From: Scilla litardierei
Lineage: Eukaryota > Streptophyta > Magnoliopsida > Asparagales > Asparagaceae
Reading direction: 5' to 3'
Assembly (NCBI GenBank): GCA_030789695.1
Contig: CM061133.1
Location: 97,607,128 to 97,671,127 of the forward strand
DNA length: 64,000 nucleotides
In this document: in pieces, positions 22,225 through 34,734 of the stretch
How the letters are laid out: every line of letters begins with the position of its first letter
Numbering within the stretch: position 1 is the first letter of the stretch
Notes under the pieces: model-generated
Told to the model about the DNA's origin: nothing
Database searches by the model: none
The model's input: only the letters and a program-made list of their open reading frames with translations
Program-made: the position numbers and the translations under genes

Positions 22225-23673
22225 TTGTAACGGTCGCTTTTCGATCGTGTGTTTTTCAGCGTACTTTCTTTTTCGTACGCGTAGTTATTGTGACCTCCTC
22301 TAGTATCTCAAACGTGCGAAATTATATATCGTTGTGAAACTTTCACAGTTAAATATTAAGCCATGTTTAGGATATTTTGAGATTTTGTGTAAAAGAGGCT
22401 AGGCGATGAAATGATAGTCATCTAGACACCATGCTTGATTTAGCTTGACAACGAAGCTAGATCCGACACCTATACTTGATCTAGCTTGACAACAAAGCTA
22501 GATCCAACACCCTTGCCATGCCATGGTTTATGCATATCACATGTCATGTTTAATTTTGATATAACTGTAAGCATTCAATAACTGCTTTTATACTATCATA
22601 TTACATATCACATGTCATATAATGCATTAATTGTCTTGTCATGATGTGTAGCACACGCTACAATGAAATGTAACCTGCGGCGAGTAGGATTCTGACTCAT
22701 ATAGCATGTAACGAATAAGCTGCGACGAGTAGGATTCTGACTCCTATAACATGTAAAGAATAAGCTGTGGCGAGTAGGATTCTGACTCCTATAGCATGTA
22801 ATGAGGCTAGGTCAACCCTATGCCATAAACACTTCCTGGCTCGTGATCCAGAAGCTGAGCGCCAGTTCAGACACACATGGAGGGGTAGGGTTAAGCGATC
22901 ACTCAGCGTAGAAGTGAGCCCATACAACAACTTCAGCTGAAAGGCGTAAACCCTGTGCACATCAGGAATGCATGCTTTTCATGAAATCGTGAAGTATTGT
23001 TTAGTAGCTTTTTGCAACGACGTGTCATGCAAATGTTAACTATCATGTTCATTTTAATTGTTGAATTCATTAAATATTATGCCATGTCATCATAATATAA
23101 GCTGCTAGTTGCATTCATTAACTTTATATTTCCTTGCACAAAAGTCTCTCCCTTTTACCTTTTGGAGACTTTTTCTGACATGTGCCCTTTCCTCTTTGGG
23201 TGTCGCATGTTAGGTTTTGAGTCTGAGGTTGTTGCTGAGGACGACCAGTTTGCTGATGTCATGCTTGAGGCTTCTGCTGACGTTCAGTTCGAGGACACCA
23301 GAGATCTATCTTAGTCTCATCTGGAGGCTTTTCTTAGTTGCTGTTTGCTTTCCTAGTTGCTGTTGTTAGGGTTTTCGGTGTGTAGCACCTTACCTATGGT
23401 TTAGTTTCGGCCATGCTTGGGGCTTTTCTTTCAGAATCTTGTACTTCTTTTATGACTTATCTCTGGATGTTTGGAATAAAAATTGGATGTTGTTTTGAAT
23501 GTTGGTTATTTACTGCATGCGTTTATTATTATTATTGTTGTTGTTTCATTGCAATGCAAGAATCTGCGAATGGATAAACACACATACTCTTATCAGACTG
23601 TAGCTTCATAGCTTCAAGTCTAAGCGGACCTCTTCACGTCTCTCCTTCCATGCTTGGAAAGCGGGGCATGACC
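22225..23673 (+). repeat. Gyp1 5' LTR, internally deleted
   Basis: It starts TGTAACGG and ends ...GCGGGGCATGACC, so the terminal A is changed to C. Compared with the 3' LTR it lacks about 1.3 kb: 22336 joins what corresponds to 39480 with what corresponds to 40779. The shared bases GTG lie at both break points. Confidence 0.85.
22675..22809 (+). repeat. 45-bp minisatellite in Gyp1 5' LTR
   Basis: Three tandem copies, each with CGAGTAGGATTCTGACTC and about 45 bp apart. The same three-copy block lies in the 3' LTR at about 41114-41248. Confidence 0.9.
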
Positions 23674-26600
23674 GGTTTTTGTGGTGGCCCATGCAGGTTG
23701 TTGCACCTGTAAAATATCGAAACAACGATAATAAGTAAACATCCATTGAAACGTTTGAAACATTCGAGACATAAAATTTGAGTCTAATGTGAACGTTTTC
23801 CTTGTCTTAGATGGTAGGAAGACTTAGATAGACGTCCAAGTTTGATAGTTAGGGACCTCGAAGGCGTATTTCTAGAAGATGTTCCAGGTTTATGCTCTGG
23901 AAGAGATTGCAATCTTGACCCTTTAAGGACCCTTTCCTTGAGATCTCTTTTACAATATAGTTCATTAGAAAGTCTTAGTGCTATGTTTCTCCTAATCTTT
24001 AGTCGGTCCGGTTATTAAAACCCCTGATTTCTATCATTTTCCTAATCATTACACTTTTGAGCTAATGACCATAGAATCCCATCGTAGCAGATCCACTAAG
24101 TTATTTCCCAGTTGTATTTACGTTTTGAATATTTGATTCACTTCCTTACTTTCGATTCACGTGATTCCTTCATGTCGTTCGTCATCAATCGTTGAATCTT
24201 CTCCATTACCATCCAGATCCTTCGAAAAATATTTTCTATATTATTTATTTTGAATTCCTCTCCCAGTTTAAAGTCTTTGAAAATATTTAGCATGAGCTTA
24301 GACTTCCTTCCCTTCAGTTGACTTAAATGCATTCTTTGAATTTCGAAACTTTTTCGCCTAAATCTTTAAATTACTACCTTATAATATTTTCTAACATATA
24401 TCTTTCATACTCATGCGAATATCTTACTTCCTTCATATAATGACTTTTCGATAATCCAATATATCATTTCTTCTCTTACTATATATGTACTACTCAAACT
24501 TATTTCAAACAACTTATTGTACCGACCTCTAAATATTTTTCTATGCGAAAGAGGATTCCAACTTTTCAAGTATGTCCAATTTTATATTCTTTGTTTTTTT
24601 CCTACTCCAAAGTTCTTAGTGCCAATCTAGTTCCAGCTGCAGAACAGTCACTTCATCTCTGTACTAATTATTTTTCGTCTAATCCCTACTTCGTATTTTA
24701 ACTTATATCATCTACACGCTGTTTTCCTGTATTTTATAAGGATATTATTATATCTTTCTTTCCCTTACTTAAATATTCACAATTATATCTCTGTTTCACC
24801 TAACCAAGATATCTTCTTATCCACGCCTTATTTGAATCCACTCATCCCGACCTTATTTCTTACGCTATTTGATTTCGATTCCCATACTATTGCTTAGTCA
24901 TCATACTAGTGCTTGCCGTTGCCTATGTCAACCTTAATATAATATGGTGGGCCCATTAGTACTATTGTGATGTCGTCGTGATGCATGTATATAGGTAGAG
25001 TGTGTGGACCCGTGTGTGTGAACCCCTGCGTACCACTCATGTATGAGTGTGCTACCCTTAGTATATTAATGATTGTCTCTTGTGTTATATATGCATACTC
25101 AGTGTTACTCATGATATATATGAAGTTATATGAATGATAGTATTTATAAATATATGTGTGGATAACTATACCACTTTAAGGATATCTGTGTATATTAGAA
25201 TTAGTGTTGGAATATCTACTAGTGGTATATGTAGTTTGAAGGTACTTGTAAATGCTTGAAATAGTTTACTAGTAAAGTCATGTGCATGTTAGGTGTAATG
25301 ATAATAGGTGTACTTATAGTTAAGTGTGCAGGCCTATTATATTATTTATATGTTAGCACGTATGAGCGTGTGCTCGTACGTAGATATGTATGTGTTTAGT
25401 CATAGGTAGATATATACATACTGTATGAATATATGTGATATACGTATGGTAATAGGGTTATAATTTTGTATAGTATTGCTTGCCTTTACGGGATGTTGTG
25501 TGTGTACGTGTATTCCATGAGGTATACACGATTATTGCATGTCGTAACTATATATGTATATGTATATATAGTAGTATACTAATTATATGAAAATTGCTAT
25601 GGTGTGAATATATTATATGTATGTTTATATTTTGTGTAGATATGTGGTAAGCATATTAGAATGTAGGTATGGTATGCATGCAATGAGTATGCGTGTAGTA
25701 ATATGTATGTGACTATACGATGTATGCATGCATAAGATAGTGTATTATGATTGTATATGTGTACTGATATTGTAATATTATTATAGTATGTAAAGTGATT
25801 ACATTATGGGAGTGTTACTTGACTAAATATAAAGTGTGATTGATATTATTGTGTGTATATGATCATGTGTTTTTACCTGTATAGTGTGACGAGTAATATA
25901 ATAACGTTGGTATATATATATAAGAGTGGTGTGTTGGTATAGGTATAAATATCGTGTTATGAACATAAAGTATCATGGTTCTTGAATGGGTCTTTGAGTC
26001 TTACTTATGCTTAAGTGGGTATACTCTAAGCATATTGTTATATTGTTTGTGGTTTGTGTATAGTGCAATGAACATATTGATGGATGATGTATGTATAGTG
26101 AAAGTTTTGGTTGTTCCTGGTTACGTTACACACATGGTTGTAGGTAGCTATACCATTATATAGATATATGTGTTGGTTTTGTAGTATAGTTCTTTACGAA
26201 TGTTTTATATGTTTAAATGTATATATGCTAGATAAACTAGGTGTGTAGAATGTGCTAAGTATATAGTGGTATGACTGGCATGTATGAATAGTATATTAGC
26301 GTGTGTGGGCGTGCACCATGCACGGGTAAGTATGTGCTTAGCTATAGGTGTTTGTAACTATGGTATGTGTGTTGTGTCTTGAATATAGTTATAGGATTGT
26401 ATGTGATGTGTATATATGATGAAGTATCTGCGTGTATTTGAATAACTATATATTTGTTTATTTATAGTAGGGGTGAATGTCTATTAGATATAGCAAACAT
26501 GATTTAATATTGTATGGTGTTATTACATGTGTTGATATGTTTGGTGTAGAATGTACACTAGGAGACATAAGGGAGTAGTATATCCATGTTTGTTTTGTAC

Positions 26601-26898
26601 ATAGGTAATTATCTATACGTGAAGTACTGCGATTGTATTTGCTAGTTAGAAACTATTTTTATGTAGGTATTTATACCATGGCTATGTGATAAGTGAGTGA
26701 TAGTTATATAAGGGATATACGTGACTATATGAATGATTGAAGTACGTGTATGAATTTGACTGTCTATGATAGGTATAAGTATAGAATGTGCATATATATA
26801 CATGTTTGTAGTATTAATGTTTGACTACCTAGTGCATATATAAGCACTTGTGGTAACTATACATGGTTTAAATTATAGTGTGATATGATTGGGGTAGT
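23674..26898 (+). other. Gyp1 internal region, first part (non-coding)
   Basis: The region starts with GGTTTTTGTGGTGGCCCATG, a word also found after the Gyp4 LTRs and, slightly changed, after the Gyp2 5' LTR, so it holds the presumed primer site. After that no coding words appear. From 24900 on the sequence is rich in TATGTGTGTA-type words with abundant stops, and is similar to Gyp4 55480-57180. The LINE insertion breaks it after GGGGTAGT. Confidence 0.75.
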
Positions 26899-27086
26899 TT
26901 TTTTTGAAAAGTAAGCATGTTAATTTATTGAGTGTCTGTACAAAAATACAAATGGTAGGTAGAATTTCAAAGAGAGAGGATAGGGCACATGCGCCGTCAC
27001 TCCCTACTTAAAAATTCTCCACCATACCCGACACATACAACTCCATACCAAAATGAGAAATTCTGAGAAGTTCTAAAGTCACATCC

Positions 27087-28161
27087 TCATCCATTATCCC
27101 TAATATCCCCGTTTGCAAAAGTTTGTAACTCATCTTCAGTAGTTGGATGTTCCTCTTGCAAAGCAATCCGAATATCCGCCGCAATCTCTTCAAATAGGAT
27201 GGTCTTACATTTTTTTGCATCATCAAATATCTGCCTATTCCTTTCACGCCAGATGTGCCAAACCATAGCCGACAGACTGATTCTAGCAAGTAATTTCAAA
27301 CTACCCTTACCCCCAAAATTATCATGAAAGAATTTGCCAATCTCTAAGAGGGAAGTGTGAACCTGGAGAAGCACGTTTAACTTCAGCAAGGACCTGCTTA
27401 ATATGTATTTTGAATAGTTGTAATCGAATAATAAATGTGGGATTGTTTCCACTTTGTTATCCTCACATAAGACGCAATTGGCTGGAGCATTGTTCATCCA
27501 ACGAACAATCTTATCTCTTGTTAATAGTTTACCTCGGAAAGCTCTAAGTAGAGTTAACGCCATCTTCGGAATGTGCTTGGGATACCATATTAATTTATGG
27601 AGCTGGAAAGGGGGGCTCCTCCTACGCACTCCTTCCCAAGCCTGTTTGAAAGAAAAAGATTCGCTCGGCAACCATTTCCACCTATCCGGGACCCGGTCTC
27701 AAGGTGACATTGTGTAGGAGGGGTCGCACAGGGTCAAGCACAGAATCAGGTACCCATCCACCGACCCTCCAATAGTCCATGACCTTGCAAGTTGCGGCAT
27801 CTGGTGGAACATAAAACCGATTTTTAAGAGGTCCTCCTTCTAGCCAGTTGTCTATCCAAAACAGTGTATCTCTCCCATCCCTCACTATCTTTTTGATGAG
27901 GGTCTGTGATATATTGCGGCACTTAAGGAGTCTCTTCCAATTGCCAGAATGTGTTACCTCCCCTTGAGCCGCATGGAATCCATCCAAAGCCCCATATTTC
28001 ATAAGCATGTGCTTTGCCCAAATACCATCTGAAGTCAGATATCTCCAGGTCAGACGAACTCCAGCTGCTACATTTAGCTCCTCGAGAAGCCTAATCCCCA
28101 CTCCGCCTTCAGATTTTGGCTTACAAATATCATCCCATGCCCAAGCTCGAGAATCTCCCAA
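27087..28161 (-). pseudogene. LINE ORF2 C-terminal region with zinc-binding RT-associated domain
   Basis: Two open pieces lie here. Piece 28161-27682 carries words usual after plant LINE RTs (WDDICKPKSEGGVGIR, DGRDTLFWIDNWLEGGPL). Piece 27671-27087 carries the zf-RVT type domain: FKQAWEGVRRRSPPF, IWYPKHIPKMALTLLRAFRG, then CVLCEDNKVETIPHLLFDY with its Cys/His pattern. A frame change near 27675 separates them. The function of this domain is not settled; it may help bind nucleic acid. Confidence 0.88.
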
Positions 28162-28221
28162 AATGAAACGCCTACAAATAGCCGTAATTGATCTCAGAAC
28201 TGTGGATGGAATGTGAAATAC

Positions 28222-29722
28222 CTACATCCAGAATGCTATCATGCCGAAGATGACACTTCTGACTAATTCAATACGCCCGGAAATAGATAGCTTTGAGGTT
28301 GACCAGCTGCCCATCCTCTTCTTGCATTTATCAACTAACCTCTTGTAATTAGGGGTTGTAGGATACTTTAGTGAAAGTGGCAATCCCAGGTAAGTGGTGA
28401 TGGTAGTAGCAATTTTGATTCCGAGATAATCCGCCAGAACTTCTTTATTGTTAGTAGCCTTGCTAAACAATCCAGTACTCTTGTCCCAGTTTACCTGAAG
28501 CCCTGTGTAATTTGAGAATTCTTCCAATAGATTTTTGATGCCAGCGAAGGAAGTCATATTAGCGTGGCAGAATACCAGTAGGTCATCGGGAAACAGAAGG
28601 TGGGAGATGGAACCACACCGCCTCATGTGGTGTATTTTGCGCAAGTTGATAGCTTTATCAACAAGGATAGAGAAAATCTCCATAATAATGACAAAGAGGA
28701 AAGGAGAGAGGGGATCCCCTTGGCGGAGTCCTCTGTTGCTACTGAAATATCCACAAGGGGTCCCATGCACCATTACCGAAAAGGATGGAGTAGTTATGCA
28801 TTCTTTAACCCAGGAAATGAAAGTGTCAGGGAAATGAAGTTGTTTCATAAAGAAGAATATATATTCCCGGTTCACACTGTTGAAAGCCTTTCTAAGATCC
28901 AGTTTTAAACAAGTCCTACCACCCATAGGGTTACTGAAGTTTCTAATCTATTCATGGGCTATAAGAGTGCAATCTGACAGTAGCCTCCCTTTGAGGAATG
29001 CAGCTTGGTTGGGAGATACCAATTCATGAACCACCATCTTAAGCCTGTTGTTTGCTGATGAACTTGTAAAGCACATTACAACATGCTATAGGTCTATAGT
29101 CACCTAAGCCTGTGGCATTCGAGGACTTAGGGACCAGGGTAAGGAAAGTATGATTGACTTGCTTAAGAAGGGACCATGATCTGAAGAATGATTTTATTGC
29201 ATCTGTGACCTCCCATCCAATAATCCCCCAATTTTGCTGGTAAAAGAAACTGTTATACCCATCAGGGCCAGGAGCCTTTTCTGGCCCGATCTGGAAGACC
29301 ATCGTCTTTATCTCCTCGGTCGATACCCTTCTGCTAAGCCAAGCTGCCGAATCATTCGTAAGAATGTGTTTGGGGACAATCTTTGGGAAAGACTCCAAAT
29401 AATGGCTTTGATTATTCAGCTCCTTATAATATGCGGGTGCCTCCTCCTTCAAGTCATCAAATTGCCTGTTGCATAACCCATTACAATCAACAAGATGACT
29501 TAGGTTGTTGCGGCAAGTCCTCGCCTTCATCGTATTATAAAAAAATTTGGTATTCCTGTCACCGAGGGTGAGCCAGTCCTGGCGACTCTTTTGTCTGAAC
29601 ATATCCTCTTCAAGCTTCATAGCATGTGATAGGTCTTTAGTGAGCCGAGATTCCAAGGATTGGAGAGAAATGTCAACATAAATACCAGGTGGCTCCAGAT
29701 TTCTTCCAAATTCCGCCGACAT
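28222..29722 (-). pseudogene. LINE ORF2 reverse transcriptase
   Basis: The N-terminal piece (29722-29039) has WLTLGDRNTKFFYNTMKART, KAPGPDGYNSFFYQ and LGDYRPIACCNVLYKFISK. The second piece (28926-28222) has LDLRKAFNSVNREYI, GLRQGDPLSPFLF, the catalytic region HLLFPDDLLVFCHAN and YLGLPLSLKYP. The FADD box of plant LINEs reads FPDD here, keeping both Asp but with Pro in front. A frameshift near 28930-29040 separates the pieces. Confidence 0.93.
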
Positions 29723-30626
29723 TTATCCACCTGTTTGTCCGCTTGGAACTCCCTTGCCCAGGATCTCAGAACCGGCTTCATCCTCTTTAGTTTTTGCACT
29801 AGCCGATACATAGGAGTTCCCCATTCATTCGGTGCCCAGTTTGTAATGATAAGATCCTTGTAACATGGGCACTTGGACCAATAATTAAAGAATTTGAATG
29901 GTTTAGGGGCAGATGGTACCTTGTTATGTAGAAAGACTTCCATGGGGGCGTGATAGCTTGTTAAAGGGTCCAGATAAGCAATATAAGATTCAGGTAGTTT
30001 ATTGGTCCAAGCAGCATTCACGAAGACTCTGTCCAGTTGAGCACTAATACGGCCATCCCCTACCCGATTGTTGCACCAACTCATCCTATTTCCCGTACTT
30101 TTAAGCTCAAGAAGAGCACAGACATTGATGCAATCAGAGAAATCCCGAGTAGTAATTTAGTCCAGCTTCCTTCCCCCAATCTTGTCACCAGCATACATCA
30201 CACAGTTGAAGTCCCCTCCTACCAACCAAGGTAAATTATTCACCAAGGAGCTATCAGCCTGAATGCTATTCCATAACTATTTCCTCTCCGCCATGGAGTT
30301 ACGAGCATAGACTCCAGTTATAATACAAGAAAATCCCCCCAAGTTGGCGCAATTGACAGTTATATGCTGAGCCGAAATGGACAAAGCGCTAGCCGCCCAA
30401 ACTGAAGGATCAAAGCCCATGAAATACGACCTCCCGCAAAAATATCGAAGTTGTTAATCGATATCCAACTTTTTGGAATTGGTAACTTTTCCGCTTTAGT
30501 AAAAGACTTGAGCTTAGTCTCTACTAGGACCAAAGCCGTAGGCTTTAGTTTCTTCATTCTATCCCACAAATCCCTTCTCCTCACCAAGTTATTAAGCCCC
30601 CTAGCATTCCAGAAGAAGACCGTCAT
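29617..30626 (-). pseudogene. LINE ORF2 apurinic-type endonuclease
   Basis: The start piece (30626-30360) has FFWNARGLNNLVRRRDLWD and VLVETKL, the first catalytic residues of the nicking endonuclease. The end piece (30084-29617) has WCNNRVGDGRISAQLDRVFVN. The usual SDH catalytic word reads SYH in TSYHAPMEVF, so one catalytic Asp is replaced. The middle part (30085-30360) is out of frame. The ORF2 ATG at 30626 overlaps the ORF1 stop as ATGA. Confidence 0.9.
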
Positions 30627-31427
30627 TGATCAACATTGGATTTACGCCCATTCTCCAACAGTCGTGAGCTTTTCCTGGAGGATGCCAATGGGTTGGTTTC
30701 AGATTTCTTTTTCGCAATCCTGCATGACACTGCTTTCCGAAGTTGCTCTTCCACTACCAGCTCCCACTCTGGGTTGTCAGTAGCAATTTCCTCTGGCACT
30801 TGGTCTAATTCAGGGGCCAACATATCTTCTATAAGTGATGGCAATGGTCTGGCCTCCCTACTATGGAGACACCCCTTTCCTAGGGATTTGTCTATAGCTA
30901 GCTGAGCTTCCACCCCCTAGTAGCATCAGTAAACCCCCCGACGTGAGAAACATAAACTCCCCCTTGTGCTTGTGGACTACCTTCTGCCAGCTCCGATGCA
31001 AGAGTATCCAAATGATGGTTCACCCGATCCTGGCATACTACATGGCTCCCAGAGCCTGAATTATATGGCAATCCTCCACCACTTCCCCCAGCAATGCCGT
31101 CACGAGCCTGTGCAATCACTGGAGAATGAGGGAAGCCCCTCCCTTCTCCAATGCTACTTTGAGTATTCCCTACAACCCTCTCCCCTCCAGCCATTCCCTG
31201 CATGTCAATATGTGATGAAAACTTTCCTCCACCTGTGTCAATTGGTGTCTCCTCCACAACCTTGACTTCACCATTCCTCATCAAGCCATCCGCTCCCATC
31301 TCATTCACCCCTCCATTCCCCATAATGCCCATCGCATATTGGATTGAAGGGGGCTCACGTGCATCAAGGCATTGCGAAATAGAATGACCGAAGCATACAC
31401 ATCTCGAGCAACTCGGAGGTTCCCCCT
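30623..31427 (-). pseudogene. LINE ORF1, C-terminal part with CCHC knuckle
   Basis: Directly at the border of the nested element, the reverse strand reads EPPSCSRCVCFGHSISQC, a CCHC-type knuckle usual after a DUF4283 region. A Gly-rich low-complexity stretch follows (31332-30898). After a frame change near 30900 an acidic/basic end part ends with NVDQ and TGA at 30623-30625. Confidence 0.85.
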
Positions 31428-33156
31428 TGACGTGCGTTTATATTTCATATATTCACGCACGTTTTCTTTTGTGTTTCTCCGTATTTTCCGCCATCTTTTA
31501 TTCGTTTTCTTGTGTTTTCTCGTTTTCTTTCACTTTTCTTTGTTTCTCCATGTTTGCAGAAGATTGCCCGCGTAGGGGACGTTTAACGACGATATTTCAA
31601 GTCCCTGGAGCAATGGGAGGAGTCACGCGTGATCCAGGGGGTCAAACGACGAAGATGACATCTTTCAGCCCCTCACCAGGTCGGTTGGTCATCTCCAACC
31701 GATCGGGTGATGCACGCATGCACCACCCGGTCTCAGCCGGAGCTCAAGTGGAAGTCACCCGACCGGTTCACAGGCCGGTTCAACGGGGCTGATTCTCTGT
31801 CTTTTCAAGCCAAATTCCAACCGATCGGGTGACTCTCACCCGATCGGTTCATCTGTAGCTGATGCTGAGGAGCCGAGACACGGACACCCAACCGATCCCT
31901 TAACCCGATGGCGCCAAGATCCAACCGGTCACTCCAAGAACTCAACCGACCGGTTCATATGACCGGGTGAAAGTCCGCCGTTTTCTGTTTATTATTTGTA
32001 ACAGATCACCCGATCGGGTGACTTGTCAACCGATCGGGTGATGTTTTTCCTGCGGGTTTGGACCCGAACAATTAGGGTTTCGAAATGGGGCTATAAATAC
32101 ACGAGGCTGGCCGACTTGAGGGGGATCTCCTGGAGTTTTTAGGGCTTTCCCCCCTTCTCTTGTGAGTTCTAGGGTAGTTTAGATTAGGGCTTTTGGTTAA
32201 TAAATCTTGTATTGGGTCGTTGGATTCAAACGGAGATAAGTATTTTCTTCTCTCTTTCTCCATTGTTTTGTATTGTGTTAAGTTTTCTTGATGATGAATG
32301 TTTGTATGCCTTTTGTGTTGTTCGTTTATATGTTTTTCATCATTGAGTAGTATTGATGAACCCTAATACAGGGTAGGGTAGGATTGATGCTTGGTTGTTT
32401 CATTTGACTTGGTTGCATGGCATGTGTTCGATGAAATGCGTCAATGGGGATTTCTAGCAATCTGGGTCCAATTCGTATGGAAACACACTAGATGTGTTGG
32501 GGATTGGGGTCCGGTGCTTGTCCTGTCAAGATCCGCTTCGATGTATTGCTAGAAATCACATTTGACCTATTTGGCCATTAGGGTTACGCGGGGGTGTTTT
32601 ATTGTCATCAGCGGGAGAAAGACCACCTTTGACCGTCGGGCCAAGGGGGAATAAACTTGGCGGCTGACTCCCTATCCATAGCTCACGCCCCGAGCGTTGA
32701 CATCGAGTCCTCACGCGCGGGAGCGGCAGGACGAAGTGTTGGGAGATATCATTGCGGCCTTAATGCTCCCGGTTGCGGAAGGTGTTAATGGACATGGGAA
32801 TGCCCACCGTCCGGAACCGGGTAGGCCTAGCGTGCTTGGCACCGACCGGAATATCGGGCCATGGACGCTAGGTACCACCTTTTGGTGCAATGTCTCACCC
32901 TGGGTCAAGTCAAATGCCAAGTGTCATGAGTGCTCTAGCCCGTGTTAGCGGGGATTCATTTCGTGTCCTTTTCATTTCTTTCCCTTATTTCTACACTTCC
33001 ACCCACATCATCCGCGTAGCTAGCACAAGACCTAGGCGAGGCTAGTAGCCATTCAAGCCATCCACCTCCCTGAGTTCGATAAACCCGTACCCTACACTAA
33101 CCGTGCACTTGCGGTAAAACGACACCGCGCCCATACCGTAAACGGGGCGCCGGTCA
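31428..33156 (+). repeat. TRG-1 5' LTR
   Basis: A pyrimidine-rich start (31455-31550) is followed at 31690-32040 by about nine words built on ACCGATCGGGTGA or ACCGACCGGTT, then a TATA box at 32092-32098. The region downstream of the TATA box would be transcribed leader. A small ORF (32697-32948) recurs in the other LTR but looks incidental. Confidence 0.92.
32092..32098 (+). promoter_or_regulatory. TATA box of TRG-1 5' LTR
   Basis: TATAAAT in GGGGCTATAAATACACG, about 40 bases after the palindrome array ends. The 3' LTR copy is at 37162-37168. Confidence 0.65.
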
Positions 33157-33162
33157 AGTTTT

Positions 33163-33180
33163 TGGCGCCGTTGCCGGGGA
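33163..33180 (+). other. TRG-1 primer binding site (tRNA-Asp type)
   Basis: TGGCGCCGTTGCCGGGGA lies six bases after the LTR end. This is the usual primer site of Athila/Tat-type gypsy elements, complementary to the 3' end of tRNA-Asp. Confidence 0.9.
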
Positions 33181-33354
33181 GGCGTTTGGTTTGATATTAG
33201 CTTAGCTTGGGTTCGTTAGACTACGCAAAAAAAAAAATAAAAATAAATAAATACAATAAACAGATTCTTTCCTTACCACAATTATAACTTTGTGCTATTC
33301 TTTGTACCACTGACGCGCTTGTCGTAGCCAAAATTTTTGTTTGTCAGGTGAGCT

Positions 33355-34731
33355 ATGTGGATGCCTGATGGATCGTACATAGGAAATTTTGATGCTTATA
33401 TGCCATACGGTGCTCAGATGGGGGGATATGAGAATTATCCACAGGTCGTGACGGTTTGCGAAGCTTGTGGGATGCAGGGACACACGGCCATCCATTGCCA
33501 ATTCAGTGCCCAACCATACACCCCACACTCATATAACCACGACCTACATCAAGAATCCTCCCATCCTTACCCCCAAATTTTCACATGCCATCCTCCACCA
33601 AGATCAAGCCTTGAATTATTCTTGGAAAACTCCATTGCAACTCAGATGCGCTGGATATCACCACCACTTCCCCCACCGATGTCTGACCTTGAATTATTAT
33701 TAGAAGACAATATTTTAAACCAAGGCCAGATGACTCCACCACTTCCACTTCCACCACATGCGCCTGATCTTGAGTTGTTAGTGGTGAATTCCTTTGTAAA
33801 TCAAGGCCCGACAACACCATCACCCTCATCTCCACCTCGGAAATCTATCCTTGAGTTATTGATGGAGGATTCCATGATAACGCAGAGCCAGGTGGATTCA
33901 CCAATTCCATTTCCGCCGACCACTTCTACTTTTGGGGGTGAAGCAGTCGTGTCTCATACTTCATCGCCGACTTGCACTGCGGAAGGTAACTCTTATGGTT
34001 TACAATTTGAAAATTTTAATATGAGTCCCCTTCCCCATGCAGGTACAATTTTTGAGACATACGACATCGAGGAGGCCATAGAGGATGTCCATATCGACGA
34101 GGAGGGAGAGCGTGGAGCTGTGAACGTCGCGACTCATTCTATTGAGCCTCATGCTCCCTTGCCTCTACCACTACCTCCACATCTCAACTTTACTCCACCA
34201 GAAGCATCACATCCACCAGAGCTTACTGCTCCCACTCAGGGAGATCTTTTAGACACTATTTCTGAATCTCGTATTACATTCCACATATTTTTAGATTCAA
34301 ATACTACTGACATGATGTACGCTCCATTAGATCCAGATTCACATTATATGGAGATACGTCAGGGCATGTCAGCACCTGACGAGCTCGTCACTGAACGTGG
34401 ACATGATATCATCGCGTCACCACCAGGGCATAGCACCACATTCTCAGGGAGTCGTCGTCAACTTATTCCACGCTTTACATTTCACTTTGATGATACTCTT
34501 TGGGATACATTTATTGCGGGGAAGAATTTTTCATCACGGACTGATGCTCTTTTTCTTTCGAATGATTTAGGTGGACATCATCGAGAGAAGCTTGTGGGAG
34601 CATTGCTTGAGTTCGTTGGTGTTTGTGGCACCGGAACATTGGCGGAGCCACAAAAAGAACAGGAAGAGCAGCTTCCTGCTCCGCTTGAGATCTTGGATCC
34701 GCCTATGCTCAGGTGTATCCTAATCCAGTAG
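33355..34731 (+). CDS. Gag-like protein with CCHC knuckle and four LELL repeats (458 aa)
   Basis: This is the only long intact ORF in the window. Near residues 38-51 is a canonical CCHC knuckle (CEACGMQGHTAIHC), pointing to nucleic-acid binding. Residues about 83-190 hold four tandem units of about 27 residues, each an L-E-L-(F/L) helix word (SLELFLENS, DLELLLEDN, DLELLVVNS, ILELLMEDS), then a Gln and a Pro-rich linker. An acidic middle part and a last part with LIPRFTFHFDDTLWDTF follow. I recognise no protease, RT or classical capsid fold. ATG 33355 is about 190 bases after the primer site. The likely role is packaging of the element RNA, with other functions supplied by autonomous relatives (inference). 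Confidence 0.75.
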   Translation: MWMPDGSYIGNFDAYMPYGAQMGGYENYPQVVTVCEACGMQGHTAIHCQFSAQPYTPHSYNHDLHQESSHPYPQIFTCHPPPRSSLELFLENSIATQMRWISPPLPPPMSDLELLLEDNILNQGQMTPPLPLPPHAPDLELLVVNSFVNQGPTTPSPSSPPRKSILELLMEDSMITQSQVDSPIPFPPTTSTFGGEAVVSHTSSPTCTAEGNSYGLQFENFNMSPLPHAGTIFETYDIEEAIEDVHIDEEGERGAVNVATHSIEPHAPLPLPLPPHLNFTPPEASHPPELTAPTQGDLLDTISESRITFHIFLDSNTTDMMYAPLDPDSHYMEIRQGMSAPDELVTERGHDIIASPPGHSTTFSGSRRQLIPRFTFHFDDTLWDTFIAGKNFSSRTDALFLSNDLGGHHREKLVGALLEFVGVCGTGTLAEPQKEQEEQLPAPLEILDPPMLRCILIQ

Positions 34732-34734
34732 TGT

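Noticed and set aside
32697..32948. 83-codon ORF in the TRG-1 LTR, repeated at 37769-38020.
   Set aside because: It recurs only because it lies in both LTRs. It has no motif, and its position in the untranslated leader argues against a gene.
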